A stretch of DNA of 64,000 nt from contig NZ_JABFTT010000018.1 in assembly GCF_021404465.1 (NCBI RefSeq), positions 30,031 through 94,030 of the forward strand, in the 5' to 3' direction. Under the pieces are notes generated by a model. It was not told the origin of the DNA. It saw only the letters and a list, made by a program, of their open reading frames with translations, and did not search any database. How positions within the stretch are numbered: position 1 is the first letter of the stretch; every line of letters begins with the position of its first letter. This stretch comes from Billgrantia zhangzhouensis. GTDB lineage: Bacteria > Pseudomonadota > Gammaproteobacteria > Pseudomonadales > Halomonadaceae. Of this stretch, positions 55,999 through 64,000 are shown one piece after another. The translations under genes and the position numbers were made by a program.

Positions 55999-56979
55999 TC
56001 ACTCGATCCAGCCACGCTCACGATAGTAGCGAGCGGCACCGTCATGCAGCGGTGCGGTCAGGCCATCGGAGATCATGTCTTCCTCGTTGAGATTCTCGAA
56101 CGCCGGGTGCAGGCGCTTGAAGCGATCGAAATTCTCGAACACCGCCTTGACGGTTTCGTAGACGACTTCCTCATCCGCGGCAGTGGAAGTGACGAAGGTT
56201 GCCGCAACGCCAAAGGTCTCGACGTCCTCGTCGTTGCCACGATACAGGCCGCCGGGGATGACCGAACGGGTGTAGTAGGGGTATTCCTCGACCAGGGCGT
56301 CGATCTCGTCACCGGTCACCGGCACGATGCGCGCATCGATGGTGGTGGTGGCCTCCTGGATGGAGCCATTGGGGTGGCCCACCACGTAGACCATGGCGTC
56401 GATGTTGTTGTCGGCGAGGGCCGCGGCCTGCTCGGCGGCATCCAACTGGGAAGCCAGCGAGAAAGTATTGGTGTCCCAACCCATCGCTTCCATCACCACG
56501 TTCATGGTGTTGCGCTGGCCGGAGCCGGGGTTGCCGATGTTGACGCGCTTGTCGGGGAAATCGGTGAAGTGCTCGATGCCGGAGTCGGCACGTGCCACCA
56601 CGGTCAGCGGCTCGCCGTGCATGGTGAAGACGGCACGCATGTCTTCCCAGGCGCCGTCGGATTCGAAGTTATCCTCACCGTGGTAGGCACGGTACTGCAC
56701 ATCGGACTGCACCACGCCCATGTCGAGTTCGCCGCTGCGCATGCCGTTGACGTTGGCCACGGAACCGCCAGTGGACGGGGCGTTACAGCGAATGTTGTGC
56801 TCGTCGCTACCGCGATTCACCATGCGACAGACCGACTGACCCACCACGTAGTAGACGCCGGTTTGACCGCCGGTGCCGATGGTGATGAAGCGATCCTGCG
56901 CTACGGCCGGTGCAGAGAACATGGCGGCGCCCAGGAGCGCTCCCGAGAAGGCTGCCGCGGAGAAAGCATGGCGTTTCAT
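55999..56979 (-). CDS. TAXI-family TRAP transporter solute-binding protein
   Basis: 326 residues from the ATG at 56979. A signal peptide (AAAFSGALLGAAMFSAPAVAQ) is followed by the TAXI domain: FITIGTGGQTGVYYVVGQSVCRMVN, APSTGGSVANVNGMRSGELDMGVVQSDVQ and VNIGNPGSGQRNTMNVVMEAMGWD. The TGGQTGVYY and GNPGSG motifs are characteristic of the TAXI group, named for this receptor class. It feeds the fused permease downstream. The promoter lies in the 300 bp to the next gene. Confidence 0.92.
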   Translation of the reverse strand: MKRHAFSAAAFSGALLGAAMFSAPAVAQDRFITIGTGGQTGVYYVVGQSVCRMVNRGSDEHNIRCNAPSTGGSVANVNGMRSGELDMGVVQSDVQYRAYHGEDNFESDGAWEDMRAVFTMHGEPLTVVARADSGIEHFTDFPDKRVNIGNPGSGQRNTMNVVMEAMGWDTNTFSLASQLDAAEQAAALADNNIDAMVYVVGHPNGSIQEATTTIDARIVPVTGDEIDALVEEYPYYTRSVIPGGLYRGNDEDVETFGVAATFVTSTAADEEVVYETVKAVFENFDRFKRLHPAFENLNEEDMISDGLTAPLHDGAARYYRERGWIE

Positions 56980-57279
56980 TAACACACCTCTTTGACGTTA
57001 TTGGCTAGCTGTCATTGCTGAAAGCAAGGTCCCTGAGTTGCCAGGCACTTGGCCTTTGGCTGCGGTTACCACCGCTCCCCTCTACTTTAACGAAAAAAAC
57101 GTCGTGACGATGGGTCTTTTTCAACTGGCTTAATTCTAGTCATGTTTTTCGTTTAGCGATCGTTAATGCCTGCTGGGCATGACCCATGAGTGTACATAAC
57201 CGCCACCGAATGAAGTGCCATGCGCTTGGCGAGCGCGCGTTGACCTTGTGAATCGACGAGCGCACCCTGGCCTCCGGGA
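56980..57279. promoter_or_regulatory. Promoter region before the TAXI receptor
   Basis: 300 bp with no gene, between the end of dctM and the TAXI receptor start (both minus strand). TTAACGAAAAA at 57087-57097 and TTTTTCGTTTA at 57145-57155 are near-exact inverted copies (10/11), and CGTTAA follows at 57161-57166. They are candidate operator halves for an unidentified regulator. Confidence 0.35.
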
Positions 57280-58584
57280 TCAGACGTTGTAGCCGAGTAC
57301 CCTTGGCAACCACAGCGCGATCTCCGGAAAGGTCGCGACCAGCGCCAGGGCGCAGGCCATGGCCAGCACGAACAGTAGTGCCCAGCCTACGGTCTGCTCG
57401 AGGCGAATCTTGGCAATCTCGGTGGTGACCATCAGATTGACCGCCACCGGCGGCGTGAACTGACCGATGGCAATGTTCATCGCCAGCAGGATGCCGAACC
57501 ACACCGGGTTCCAACCGAAGTGCTGCATCACCGGGATCAGGATCGGCATCATGATCAGATAGATCGAGATGGCATCGAGCAGCATGCCCGCCAGCAGCAC
57601 CGCCAGCATGATCAGGATCAGCAGCAGCACGCCGCTGTCGGACAGGCCGATGATCCACTCCGCCAGGTGACGGAAGGTGCCGAGCATGGTGCCGGCCCAG
57701 GCGAAGATACCGGCCAAGGCGATGATCAGCATCACTACACCGGAGATCACCGCTGCTTCGCCGAATAGGCTCCACAAGTCGCGCCAACCGATTTCGCGGG
57801 TCAGGAACAGCCCGACCAGGGCGCCATAGGCCACCGCCACCACGGCCGCTTCAGTGGGCGTGAACAGTCCCGAGCGCAACCCGCCCAGAATCAGTACCGG
57901 GGCGAATAGCGCAGGCAATGCCTGCTTGAAGCTCTCCCTCACCTTCGGTCGCTCGGCGAGCGGCATGGCATTGCCCCCCTCCCAGCCGTACCGCCTGGAG
58001 ACCAGCAGCGCCGGCACCAGCAGCGCCAGACCGGCGAGGATGCCGGGAAACAGCCCAGCGGCGAACAGTGCCCGCAGGTCGACCCCGGGCACCACGATGG
58101 AGTAGAGGATCAACGCCACCGAAGGCGGAATCAGGATCGCCGTGGAAGCGGAGGCGGCGATCAGCGTGGCCGAGAAGGGTTTGGGATAGCCCGCCTTGGT
58201 CATGCTCGGCAGCATCACCATGGCCACCGCGGCGGCATCCGCCGGACCGGAGCCACTCATGCCACCCATGATCATGCAGACCAGCACGGCCACCAGAGCC
58301 AGCCCGCCATGGCGCGGCCCGATCAGCGCCTGGGCGAAACGCACCAGGCGCAACGCCACCCCGGCGCGCTCGAAGATCAGTCCGGTCATGATGAACAGCG
58401 GAATGGCGATCAACGGATACTTGGCGATGCTGTTGTAGGTATTGGTGCCAAGCGTCGCCAGCATCGCCGGAGGCAGCCCCATGACGATGCCGACCGCACC
58501 GGCCAGCGCCAGCGAGAAGGCCACCGGCACGCCGGCGATCAACAGCCCGGCAAAGGCCAGGATCATCCAAAGATCAGGGCTCAT
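57280..58584 (-). CDS. dctM: TRAP transporter large permease DctM
   Basis: 434 residues from the ATG at 58584, with the DctM pattern: IAGVPVAFSLALAGAVGIVMG, MTGLIFERAGVALRLVRFAQALIGP, GGMSGSGPADAAAVAMVMLPSMTKAGYPKPFSATLIAASASTAILIPPSV and MNIAIGQFTPPVAVNLMV. It overlaps the small-permease stop by 11 bases, so the two are coupled. It is a carboxylate-type (DctP) TRAP system and is not the ectoine TeaABC by receptor sequence. Confidence 0.92.
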   Translation of the reverse strand: MSPDLWMILAFAGLLIAGVPVAFSLALAGAVGIVMGLPPAMLATLGTNTYNSIAKYPLIAIPLFIMTGLIFERAGVALRLVRFAQALIGPRHGGLALVAVLVCMIMGGMSGSGPADAAAVAMVMLPSMTKAGYPKPFSATLIAASASTAILIPPSVALILYSIVVPGVDLRALFAAGLFPGILAGLALLVPALLVSRRYGWEGGNAMPLAERPKVRESFKQALPALFAPVLILGGLRSGLFTPTEAAVVAVAYGALVGLFLTREIGWRDLWSLFGEAAVISGVVMLIIALAGIFAWAGTMLGTFRHLAEWIIGLSDSGVLLLILIMLAVLLAGMLLDAISIYLIMMPILIPVMQHFGWNPVWFGILLAMNIAIGQFTPPVAVNLMVTTEIAKIRLEQTVGWALLFVLAMACALALVATFPEIALWLPRVLGYNV

Positions 58585-59053
58585 CGTCGAGTCTCCCGCG
58601 CCAGCGATCGAGTATCTGCTGTGCCAACCGCACCAGCATGGTGGCCGAGAGCAGCGGCAGCCATAGCAGATACCACCACTGCGGCAGCCCAAGCCCCGGA
58701 GACAGCGACTCCCACTGATACTCCTGCCAGGTGAGCTTGGCACCGTACCAGGTGATCAGGCCCAGCACGGTGGCGCCGCACAGGCCCTGGAAAAGGATCA
58801 GGGCCCGCCGCGGGCCGGCCGGCAGGTGGCGCTCGAGCAGACCAATTCGAATATGGCCGTTACGGCGCAACGCGACCGAGGCACCGGCAAAGGTCAGCAC
58901 CACCAGCAGGAACACCGAGAACTCTTCGGTGAAAGCCAGCGAGCCGCCGCTCACATAGCGTGTGATGACGTTACCCAGGCTGATCAGCGAAATGACGGCC
59001 AGCGCCAACGAGCCCAGCCAGCGCTCGGGCCTGGCATCGGGAGAGAATTTCAT
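58574..59053 (-). CDS. dctQ: TRAP transporter small permease DctQ
   Basis: 159 residues from the ATG at 59053; four helices (about 12-32, 46-66, 87-107, 125-148). The segment GGSLAFTEEFSVFLLVVLTFAGASVALRRNGHIRIGLLERHL is the usual DctQ region, with the conserved RNGHI loop. It overlaps dctM by 11 bases and lies 60 bp after the receptor gene. Confidence 0.9.
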   Translation of the reverse strand: MKFSPDARPERWLGSLALAVISLISLGNVITRYVSGGSLAFTEEFSVFLLVVLTFAGASVALRRNGHIRIGLLERHLPAGPRRALILFQGLCGATVLGLITWYGAKLTWQEYQWESLSPGLGLPQWWYLLWLPLLSATMLVRLAQQILDRWRGRLDDEP

Positions 59054-59113
59054 GACGGCCTCGCGATAGGGGCCCGGCTCCATTGGCGGAGCCGGGTCGG
59101 CGGGAAAGTGGAC

Positions 59114-60124
59114 TCAGTGCTCCTCGATGGCCTGGCGTGCCGCTTCGACCAGTTCCGGACCGATGCGAGGAGCCCACTTCTCATGCACGCTCTGGGTGGC
59201 GTTGACGAAAGCGCGATGCTGCTCTTCGGTGAGTTCGGTGACTTGCACGCCACGCTCCTGGATGGCCACCAGGCGCTCGCTCTCCTGCTCGCGAGTCATG
59301 GCGATCTCCCACTCTCCGGCTTCGACGGCAGTCTCACGCAGGATCTCGCGCTGCTCCTCGGAGAGCGACTGCCATACCTGCTGGTTGACGGCGAAGATCA
59401 GCGGGTCGTTCATGTAGTTCCACAGGGTCAGGTGCTCCTGGCCCACCTGGTCGATGCGCGCCACGTCGAAGACCGAGAGCGGGTTCTCCTGGCCATCCAC
59501 GGCACCCGTGGTCAATGCCGGCTGGGCATCGGTCCAACTCATCTGGGTAGGATCGGCACCCAGCGCGGTGAAGGTGTCCTGGAACAGCGGCGAGCCGACC
59601 ACGCGGATCTTCAAGCCGTCGAGATCGCCGGGTTCGGTGATCGGACCGCGCGAGTTGGAGAGCTGGCGGAAGCCATTCTCGCCCCAGGCCAGCGGAATCA
59701 CGCCGCGCGACTCGATGGCCGCGAAGACCATTTCGCCGGCCTCGCCGCCGGTCACGGCATCCACGGCCGCTTCGTCGGGCATGAAGAAAGGCAGCGAGAA
59801 GAGATTGAGCTCGGGTACCTGGGGCGACCAGTTGATGGTCGAGCCCACGGCCATGTCGATCAAACCGGAACGCATGGCGGAGAACTCACGGGTCTGGTCG
59901 CCGGCCACCAGCTGTGAGTTGGGGTAGACGCGCAGGGTGAGTTCGCCTCCGGTGCGTTCCTCCACCAGTTCGGCCCATTTCTCCGCCGCCTGGCCCCAGG
60001 GGAAGGCATCGGACAGCACGGTGGAAACGGAAAGCTCGCGTGCCTGCGCCGTGAGCGAAGCGGTCAGCACGGCGGCACCGGCCAAGGCCGCAGCGATACG
60101 GGTGATACGACTTGCTGAATTCAT
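59114..60124 (-). CDS. dctP: TRAP transporter substrate-binding protein DctP
   Basis: 336 residues from the ATG at 60124, signal peptide IAAALAGAAVLTASLTAQA. The DctP fold shows WAELVEERTGGELTLRVYPNSQLVAGD, and the key carboxylate-binding arginine is in LDGLKIRVVGSPLFQDTFTALGADP. VDGQENPLSVF is the usual core motif. The ligand is probably a carboxylate or sugar acid; sequence does not settle it. It heads the dctPQM transcript. Confidence 0.92.
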   Translation of the reverse strand: MNSASRITRIAAALAGAAVLTASLTAQARELSVSTVLSDAFPWGQAAEKWAELVEERTGGELTLRVYPNSQLVAGDQTREFSAMRSGLIDMAVGSTINWSPQVPELNLFSLPFFMPDEAAVDAVTGGEAGEMVFAAIESRGVIPLAWGENGFRQLSNSRGPITEPGDLDGLKIRVVGSPLFQDTFTALGADPTQMSWTDAQPALTTGAVDGQENPLSVFDVARIDQVGQEHLTLWNYMNDPLIFAVNQQVWQSLSEEQREILRETAVEAGEWEIAMTREQESERLVAIQERGVQVTELTEEQHRAFVNATQSVHEKWAPRIGPELVEAARQAIEEH

Positions 60125-60321
60125 GACGTGTCCTTGCAGCTGATTAGGCCAGCTCCGACAGGGCCGGCCGTGATTATCGTTCTGGCGGGCATCGACGAGC
60201 ATCGCCACGCCTCGACATTCTACGATGTCATGCGTTGAATGGTAGCCCGATAACGATATCGGGCGACGCGGAAGTTCTGGACTGCTACCCTCGCCTGGCC
60301 GAATTCATCGAGGAAGCCGAC

Positions 60322-61179
60322 GTGCCACTGCGCGACCTGCTGCTGGGCCTAGTGATTGTGGCGATCTGGGCGCTGAACATCATCGTCATCAAGCTGGGCG
60401 TCACGGAGCTGCCACCGCTGTTGCTGACGACCTTGCGTTTCATTCTGGTCGCCGCCCTGCTGGTACCCTTTCATCCCGTCGCGCGCCACCAGTTGCCCTT
60501 CCTCATGCTGCTATCCGCAACTTTCGGCTCCCTGCACTTCGCCCTGCTGTTCATCGGCCTGGGTCAGGCCGAGGCCGGCACCGGCGCGTTGCTGGTGCAG
60601 ATGGGTACACCCTTCGCCACCCTGCTGGCGGTGATCTTCCTCGGTGAGCGCCTGAGCGCCAAGCGCCTGGCGGGGCTCGTGCTCTCGTTCGGCGGCGTGG
60701 TCGTGCTGGCCGGCGGACCCAGCCTGCCCTCACCGCTGCCCATGGCTCTGCTGCTGCTCAGCGCCTTCGGCTGGGCGGTGTCGCAGCTATTGATCAAGAA
60801 AGGGCCCAATATCGCTCCCCTGGCATTGGCCGGATGGACGGCACTTCTCGCCGTGCCCCAGGTGGCACTCGGCTCCTGGTGGTTCGAGCACGATCACATG
60901 AACGCCATGGCAACGGCCGGCTGGTTCGGCTGGGGCGCAGTGTTCTACACCGCCGTGATGTCGTCGATCGTCGCCTACGGCCTGTGGTATGGCCTGCTGC
61001 GACGCCACCCGGTGAGCCGCCTGGCGCCGCTGAGCCTGTTGGTGCCGGCAGGCGCCGTGGTACTGGGCATCGTCCTGCTGGGAGAGGCGCTCAACGCCCA
61101 TATCCTGATCGGCGGCGCCATGGTCCTCGCTGGCGTGGCGCTGATCGTGATCCGCTTCAGAGCCTTATTCGGCCGCTGA
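60322..61179 (+). CDS. EamA/DMT-family transporter
   Basis: 285 residues from the GTG at 60322, with a GAGGAAG ribosome site; a longer frame from 60235 is possible but puts a hydrophilic stretch before helix 1. Ten helices in two EamA repeats: LLLGLVIVAIWALNIIVIKLGV...PPLLLTTLRFILVA and WAVSQLLIKKGPN..PLALAGWTALLAVPQVALGSWW. The family exports metabolites and amino-acid precursors. It overlaps the convergent DUF192 gene by 15 bp. Confidence 0.87.
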   Translation: MPLRDLLLGLVIVAIWALNIIVIKLGVTELPPLLLTTLRFILVAALLVPFHPVARHQLPFLMLLSATFGSLHFALLFIGLGQAEAGTGALLVQMGTPFATLLAVIFLGERLSAKRLAGLVLSFGGVVVLAGGPSLPSPLPMALLLLSAFGWAVSQLLIKKGPNIAPLALAGWTALLAVPQVALGSWWFEHDHMNAMATAGWFGWGAVFYTAVMSSIVAYGLWYGLLRRHPVSRLAPLSLLVPAGAVVLGIVLLGEALNAHILIGGAMVLAGVALIVIRFRALFGR

Positions 61180-61695
61180 CCGGCAGGCACTTTGGCGCCC
61201 AGGCCAGCTCACGCAGGCGCCCTCCTCGATACCGCGCGCCGCGAAGAAGCCGGCATTGACCTCCAGCGCCGCGTGGTAGGTGACTCCAGCCACGGTGACC
61301 GGGCAGTCGTAGGGGTTGTGCGACGTGCACGGTTGCATGGTATGCAGGGCGGCGATCCGCCCCTCGGCGTCGAGGAAGGCGATATCCAGCGGGATGCGGG
61401 TGCGGTACATCCAGAAACCACCCTGGGGCGGCTGGGCCTCCTGATAGAGGAACAGCATACCGGCCTCCGGGTCGAGGTGGTCGCGATCCATCAACCCCTT
61501 CTGGCGCTCGGCCGAGGTGCGCGCCAGCTCCACTTCCAGCCGGTAGCGCTCGTCGCCGGCATGAATCTCCAGCGGCACACGCTCAAGCGTCGAGGGCTCA
61601 TCTGCAGTGGCAGGCCACGACCAGGCCATGGACAGTAGTGCCAGCATGATGATGCTCGCCAGCCCCCCACCGTTCGATACTCGAACTCGGATCAT
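61165..61695 (-). CDS. DUF192 domain protein, secreted
   Basis: 176 residues from the ATG at 61695 (AAGGAGATGGCGAC upstream). A signal-like helix (LASIIMLALLSMAWSWPATA) is followed by the DUF192 domain: EVELARTSAERQKGLMDRDHLDPEAGMLFLY, FWMYRTRIPLDIAFLDAEGRI and HAALEVNAGFFAARGIEEG. Function unknown. It overlaps the upstream ATPase remnant stop by ATGA, so it once formed the tail of the molybdate-type ABC operon. It ends 15 bp inside the convergent EamA gene. Confidence 0.9.
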   Translation of the reverse strand: MIRVRVSNGGGLASIIMLALLSMAWSWPATADEPSTLERVPLEIHAGDERYRLEVELARTSAERQKGLMDRDHLDPEAGMLFLYQEAQPPQGGFWMYRTRIPLDIAFLDAEGRIAALHTMQPCTSHNPYDCPVTVAGVTYHAALEVNAGFFAARGIEEGACVSWPGRQSACRSAAE

Positions 61696-62204
61696 GTCGC
61701 CATCTCCTTGTCGGGCTTGCTCTCGACGGTCCGCTTTCCCCGATGCAGCACCACGTCGGAATCGGGCAGGTACCAGCTCACGCGCTGTCCCGGCGTACAG
61801 GCATCGAGACCCTGTGCTACCTCGAGCATGAGCGATCCCCACTGTAGCCGACGCCCATCAGGGGCCGCCACCACCCGTCCCTCGAACAGGTTGTGGCGAT
61901 CCAGCAGCCGTGCCACCTCGGCGTTGGCCGGGCGACGAAAGAGCGTCTCGGCATCGCCCTCCTGCAGGCTCCTTCCTCCATGCAGCACGCAGAGCCGGTC
62001 GGCAAGGGCGACCGCCTCGTCCAGGTCGTGAGTGACCAGCAGGACGGGGATGCGAATCTGCTCGCGTAGCCGGGACAGTTCGCGCTGCAACCGGCGGCGG
62101 GTCACCTGGTCCACGGCTGAAAATGGCTCGTCGAGCAGCAGTGCCCGGGGCTCGCATGCCAGCGCTCGCGCCAATGCCACCCGCTGCCGCTGCCCACCGG
62201 AGAG
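61692..62204 (-). pseudogene. C-terminal part of a molybdate-type ABC transporter ATPase (ModC-like)
   Basis: The surviving frame begins with the ABC signature LSGGQRQRVALARALACEP directly after a TAG (62205-62207). It continues through Walker B LLLDEPFSAVD, the LLVTHDLDEAV switch and a C-terminal region to the stop at 61692-61694. The Walker A, Q-loop and all preceding sequence are missing. It abuts the broken modA-like gene. It cannot hydrolyse ATP as it stands. Confidence 0.85.
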
Positions 62205-62209
62205 CTACG

Positions 62210-62916
62210 CCGGATAGCCCGGCGTCCTTGACCAGCGCCATGCGCTGCACCAGCGGCTCGTGCCAGGCTTCGGGAATCAACAGGAAATCGCCGCGCTCGG
62301 CCAGCGGCGGTGCCAGTACCAGCGACTCGGCCACCAGGCCGCCGCGCGCCTCGTCGGAAAGGGCGAACTGGGCCGCCTGGGAGACGTTCTCGCCAAATAT
62401 GCGCAGTGGCGTAGTGGTCTCCCATAGCCCGGCCTGCTCGAGCACCTGACGCGCCGCCACCCCGTAGGGAGCATGCTCGGGGTTGGCCAGGGCAATGCGC
62501 TGCCGCCCTTCTCCCCGTTCGAACCCGGCCAGAGCCTCCTGCACGCCGGCAAGCGGCGCCTCGGCGGATGGTAGGTCGCCACGCCCGGCCCGCTGCAGCC
62601 AGACCAGCCGGCCCACGGCATAGACCTCGCTCTCGTCCTCCAGCAGACCGACCTCCTCCAGAGCCTTGACGTTGATTTCGTCGGCCGAGAGGAACACCTC
62701 GAACGGCGCGTCCTGCTGGATCTGGCGCCGAAAGTTGCCTGAAGCGCCGTAGTTGACGCGCACGCTGTGCCCCGTCTCGGCCTCGAACGCCTCCAGCAGT
62801 TCAGGGAAGACGAACTGCAACGACGAGGCCGCGGCGACGATCGGCGACGTTGCCTGAACCGGGCTCCACGTCAAGACCAGACAGACGGCTACCAGCCAGC
62901 GGGGGCAAAATTTCAT
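62210..62916 (-). pseudogene. Truncated molybdate-type binding protein (ModA-like) joined to ATPase remnant
   Basis: From the ATG at 62916 a signal peptide (WLVAVCLVLTWSPVQA) and a ModA-like domain (VAAASSLQFVFPELLEAFEAETGHSVRVNYGASGNFRRQI; PFEVFLSADEINV; AYGVAARQVLEQAGLW) run to LVQRMALVKDAG near 62218. There the homology stops, and the frame reads on out of phase through the ATPase fragment to a stop at 61858. The usual C-terminal helix of ModA is absent. Between them modB and the start of modC are gone. ModA-type specificity (molybdate/tungstate versus another oxyanion) is assumed. Confidence 0.8.
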
Positions 62917-63020
62917 CGTGAGCATCCCAGGCGCAGGAAATGACGTGACGGCATTGTCATTCAGCGGCTGCGGCCGGTAAAGCCGGCCAAAGGCGGTACC
63001 ACCCCCAAGACATCATGGAA

Positions 63021-63755
63021 TCAGGAGGCAACATCCTCGCGCTGTCCGAGGATCGCCATCAGGTCGATGCGTGTTTCGCGAGTGGTCAGATCGAGCAGCC
63101 CTTCCAGCGCCTGGAGGTGATCGTGAACGCAGCGCCGCGCCGCTTCGCCGTCGCCGCTGCGCAGGTGAGCGAGCAGCGCCGGATGATCCTCGGCCAGATA
63201 GCAGCTTGCCAGGCCGGCGCGCTTGTACAGTGCGATGACGATGGAGGTACGCAGGATCAAGTCGGTCAGCATCGCTCCAAGCACGCGATTGGGCGAGTGC
63301 TCGGCGAGCAGGTGATGGACGGCCAGTGAGCGCTCGATACGCTCAGGCTCGTTGCCACGAGCATGGGCCTCGGCCTCCTGCTCGACCAGCGTGGCGATGT
63401 TCGCCAGCAGCTCGTCGTCGAGCCGGCCGGCCAGCAGTGCCGCTACTTCGCCTTCCACCAAGCGACGGGCGGCGAAGGTTTCGCGGGTCTCCTCGATGCT
63501 CGGCGCGCGTACCCGAGCCACCTGGTTGGGCTGCTGGCTGACGACATGATCGGCCGCCAGCCGGGTCAGCGCCTTGCGTACCACCGAGCGGCTGACACTG
63601 AATATCTCGCCCAGCGCTACCTCCGGCAGCCGCGTGCCGGGCGGCAGGCGCTGGGTCAGCACGGCAGTGCGTACCTTGTCGACGATGAAGCGGTCGCTGA
63701 TCCGTCCCCCGCCCCGCGTCTCGGCGGCAATCTCGTCCTGCCAGGTAGTGCTCAT
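63021..63755 (-). CDS. GntR-family regulator with FCD domain
   Basis: 244 residues. A winged helix (residues ~20-90, VRTAVLTQRLPPGTRLPEVALGEIFSVSRSVVRKAL) is joined to an all-helical FCD ligand domain (~95-230; ARRLVEGEVAALLA, LAVHHLLAEHSPNRVLGAML, LAEDHPALLAHLRSGDGEAARR). The metal-binding Asp/His set of FCD proteins (His in FHxxL, EHxxL positions) is partly visible as VHHLLAEHS and DHLQALE. It probably controls a carboxylate or nucleobase catabolic locus not in the window. A TGTATACA palindrome lies 78 bp upstream. Confidence 0.85.
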   Translation of the reverse strand: MSTTWQDEIAAETRGGGRISDRFIVDKVRTAVLTQRLPPGTRLPEVALGEIFSVSRSVVRKALTRLAADHVVSQQPNQVARVRAPSIEETRETFAARRLVEGEVAALLAGRLDDELLANIATLVEQEAEAHARGNEPERIERSLAVHHLLAEHSPNRVLGAMLTDLILRTSIVIALYKRAGLASCYLAEDHPALLAHLRSGDGEAARRCVHDHLQALEGLLDLTTRETRIDLMAILGQREDVAS

Positions 63756-63830
63756 GAGTCGACCTCGTCTCCCTCGTTCATGAGCCTACCTTCGCATGTT
63801 TCCCCGACTCTGGCCACACGAGCACCCGCC

Positions 63831-63844
63831 TTCTGTATACAAAA
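63831..63844. promoter_or_regulatory. TTCTGTATACAAAA palindrome near the GntR promoter
   Basis: The 14 bases 63831-63844 match their reverse complement at 12 of 14 positions, with perfect core TGTATACA. It sits 76 bp upstream of the GntR start and just past the pyruvate kinase stop. TTGTATACAA-like boxes are used by many FCD-type GntR regulators, so this may be an autoregulatory operator. Confidence 0.45.
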
Positions 63845-63846
63845 CC

Positions 63847-64000
63847 TCAACCCTGAGAGTGTTTCTCGGAGACATCCAATATCTTCAGGGTATTGGTTCC
63901 ACCGTGGGCGTTCATGTGGTCGCCCCGGGTCAGAATGACATGATCTCCCGGTTCGGCAATCCCCTGTTCCACCAGCAGCGAAAGCGCCCGGTCGTTGAGC
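63847..64000 (-). CDS. Pyruvate kinase, C-terminal end (cut by window edge)
   Basis: About 51 residues on the minus strand ending at the stop 63847-63849. The frame reads LNDRALSLLVEQGIAEPGDH then VILTRGDHMNAHGGTNTLKI and LDVSEK. The GDxVILTxGDH...HGGTNxLKI text is the C-terminal domain of pyruvate kinase. The rest of the gene lies beyond the right edge. The type (pykA or pykF) cannot be told. Confidence 0.85.
   Translation of the reverse strand, partial: LNDRALSLLVEQGIAEPGDHVILTRGDHMNAHGGTNTLKILDVSEKHSQG

Noticed and set aside
59114..60124. Identification of the DctP system as TeaABC (ectoine TRAP)
   Set aside because: The receptor sequence does not resemble TeaA as remembered; it is a generic DctP protein with a different N-terminal region, so the specific name is not supported.

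Overview
The window is about 64 kb of GC-rich gammaproteobacterial chromosome, most likely from Halomonas or a close relative in the Halomonadaceae. The evidence is a complete ectoine catabolic cluster (doeA, doeB, doeX, doeC, doeD, eutB, eutC), a BetT-type BCCT osmolyte carrier, an alpha-glucosidase whose three catalytic residues fall at the same positions as in the Halomonas sp. H11 enzyme, several TRAP transporters and a UspA-like protein next to a TRAP system. These are identifications by protein reading; no database search was run.

Layout. 1-7669 (+): end of maltooligosyltrehalose synthase (treY), a DUF2934 protein, glycogen debranching and branching enzymes (glgX, glgB) and a YcaD-like MFS carrier. 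7672-16219 (-): the ectoine/hydroxyectoine degradation block, read from doeA towards eutC, with a 147-bp imperfect palindromic element between doeA and doeB. A MocR-type regulator (EnuR candidate) is divergent from doeA and is followed by ghrA. 18870-22618 (-): two chemoreceptors. 22909-24621 (+): a DUF3108 protein and a LysO-like exporter. 24770-28103: an intact alpha-glucosidase between remnants of a lost alpha-glucoside ABC transporter, then a LacI regulator. 28208-35466 (+): an RND efflux pair, a BaeSR-like two-component system and a Spy/CpxP-like periplasmic protein. 35543-39992: a TRAP permease remnant, a BetI-like operator, betT and a DauA-like SulP transporter. 39999-43260 (-): a YjbQ protein, a zinc alcohol dehydrogenase and an acetaldehyde dehydrogenase, so ethanol can be oxidised to acetate. 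43720-47794: a soluble aldose sugar dehydrogenase, then on the other strand a hybrid histidine kinase with a small periplasmic SUOX-fold protein. 47925-52743: a DUF2189 membrane protein, then a sulfur module of cytochrome c, flavocytochrome c sulfide dehydrogenase flavoprotein, YeeE/TsuA thiosulfate carrier and a fused SoxYZ carrier. 52821-60124 (-): a TAXI-type TRAP system with a UspA-like protein, then a DctPQM TRAP system. 60322-64000: an EamA carrier, a DUF192 protein, a modA-modC deletion scar, a GntR/FCD regulator and the end of pyruvate kinase.

Two themes stand out. One is osmolyte and carbon economy: ectoine breakdown to aspartate, betaine/choline uptake, and glycogen/trehalose turnover. 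The other is repeated decay of transport loci, with four remnants (alpha-glucoside ABC permease, its ATPase, a TRAP large permease, and a molybdate ABC system fused by deletion). The least conventional intact system is the fccAB-tsuA-soxYZ module, which has no soxXA, soxB or soxCD in this window.
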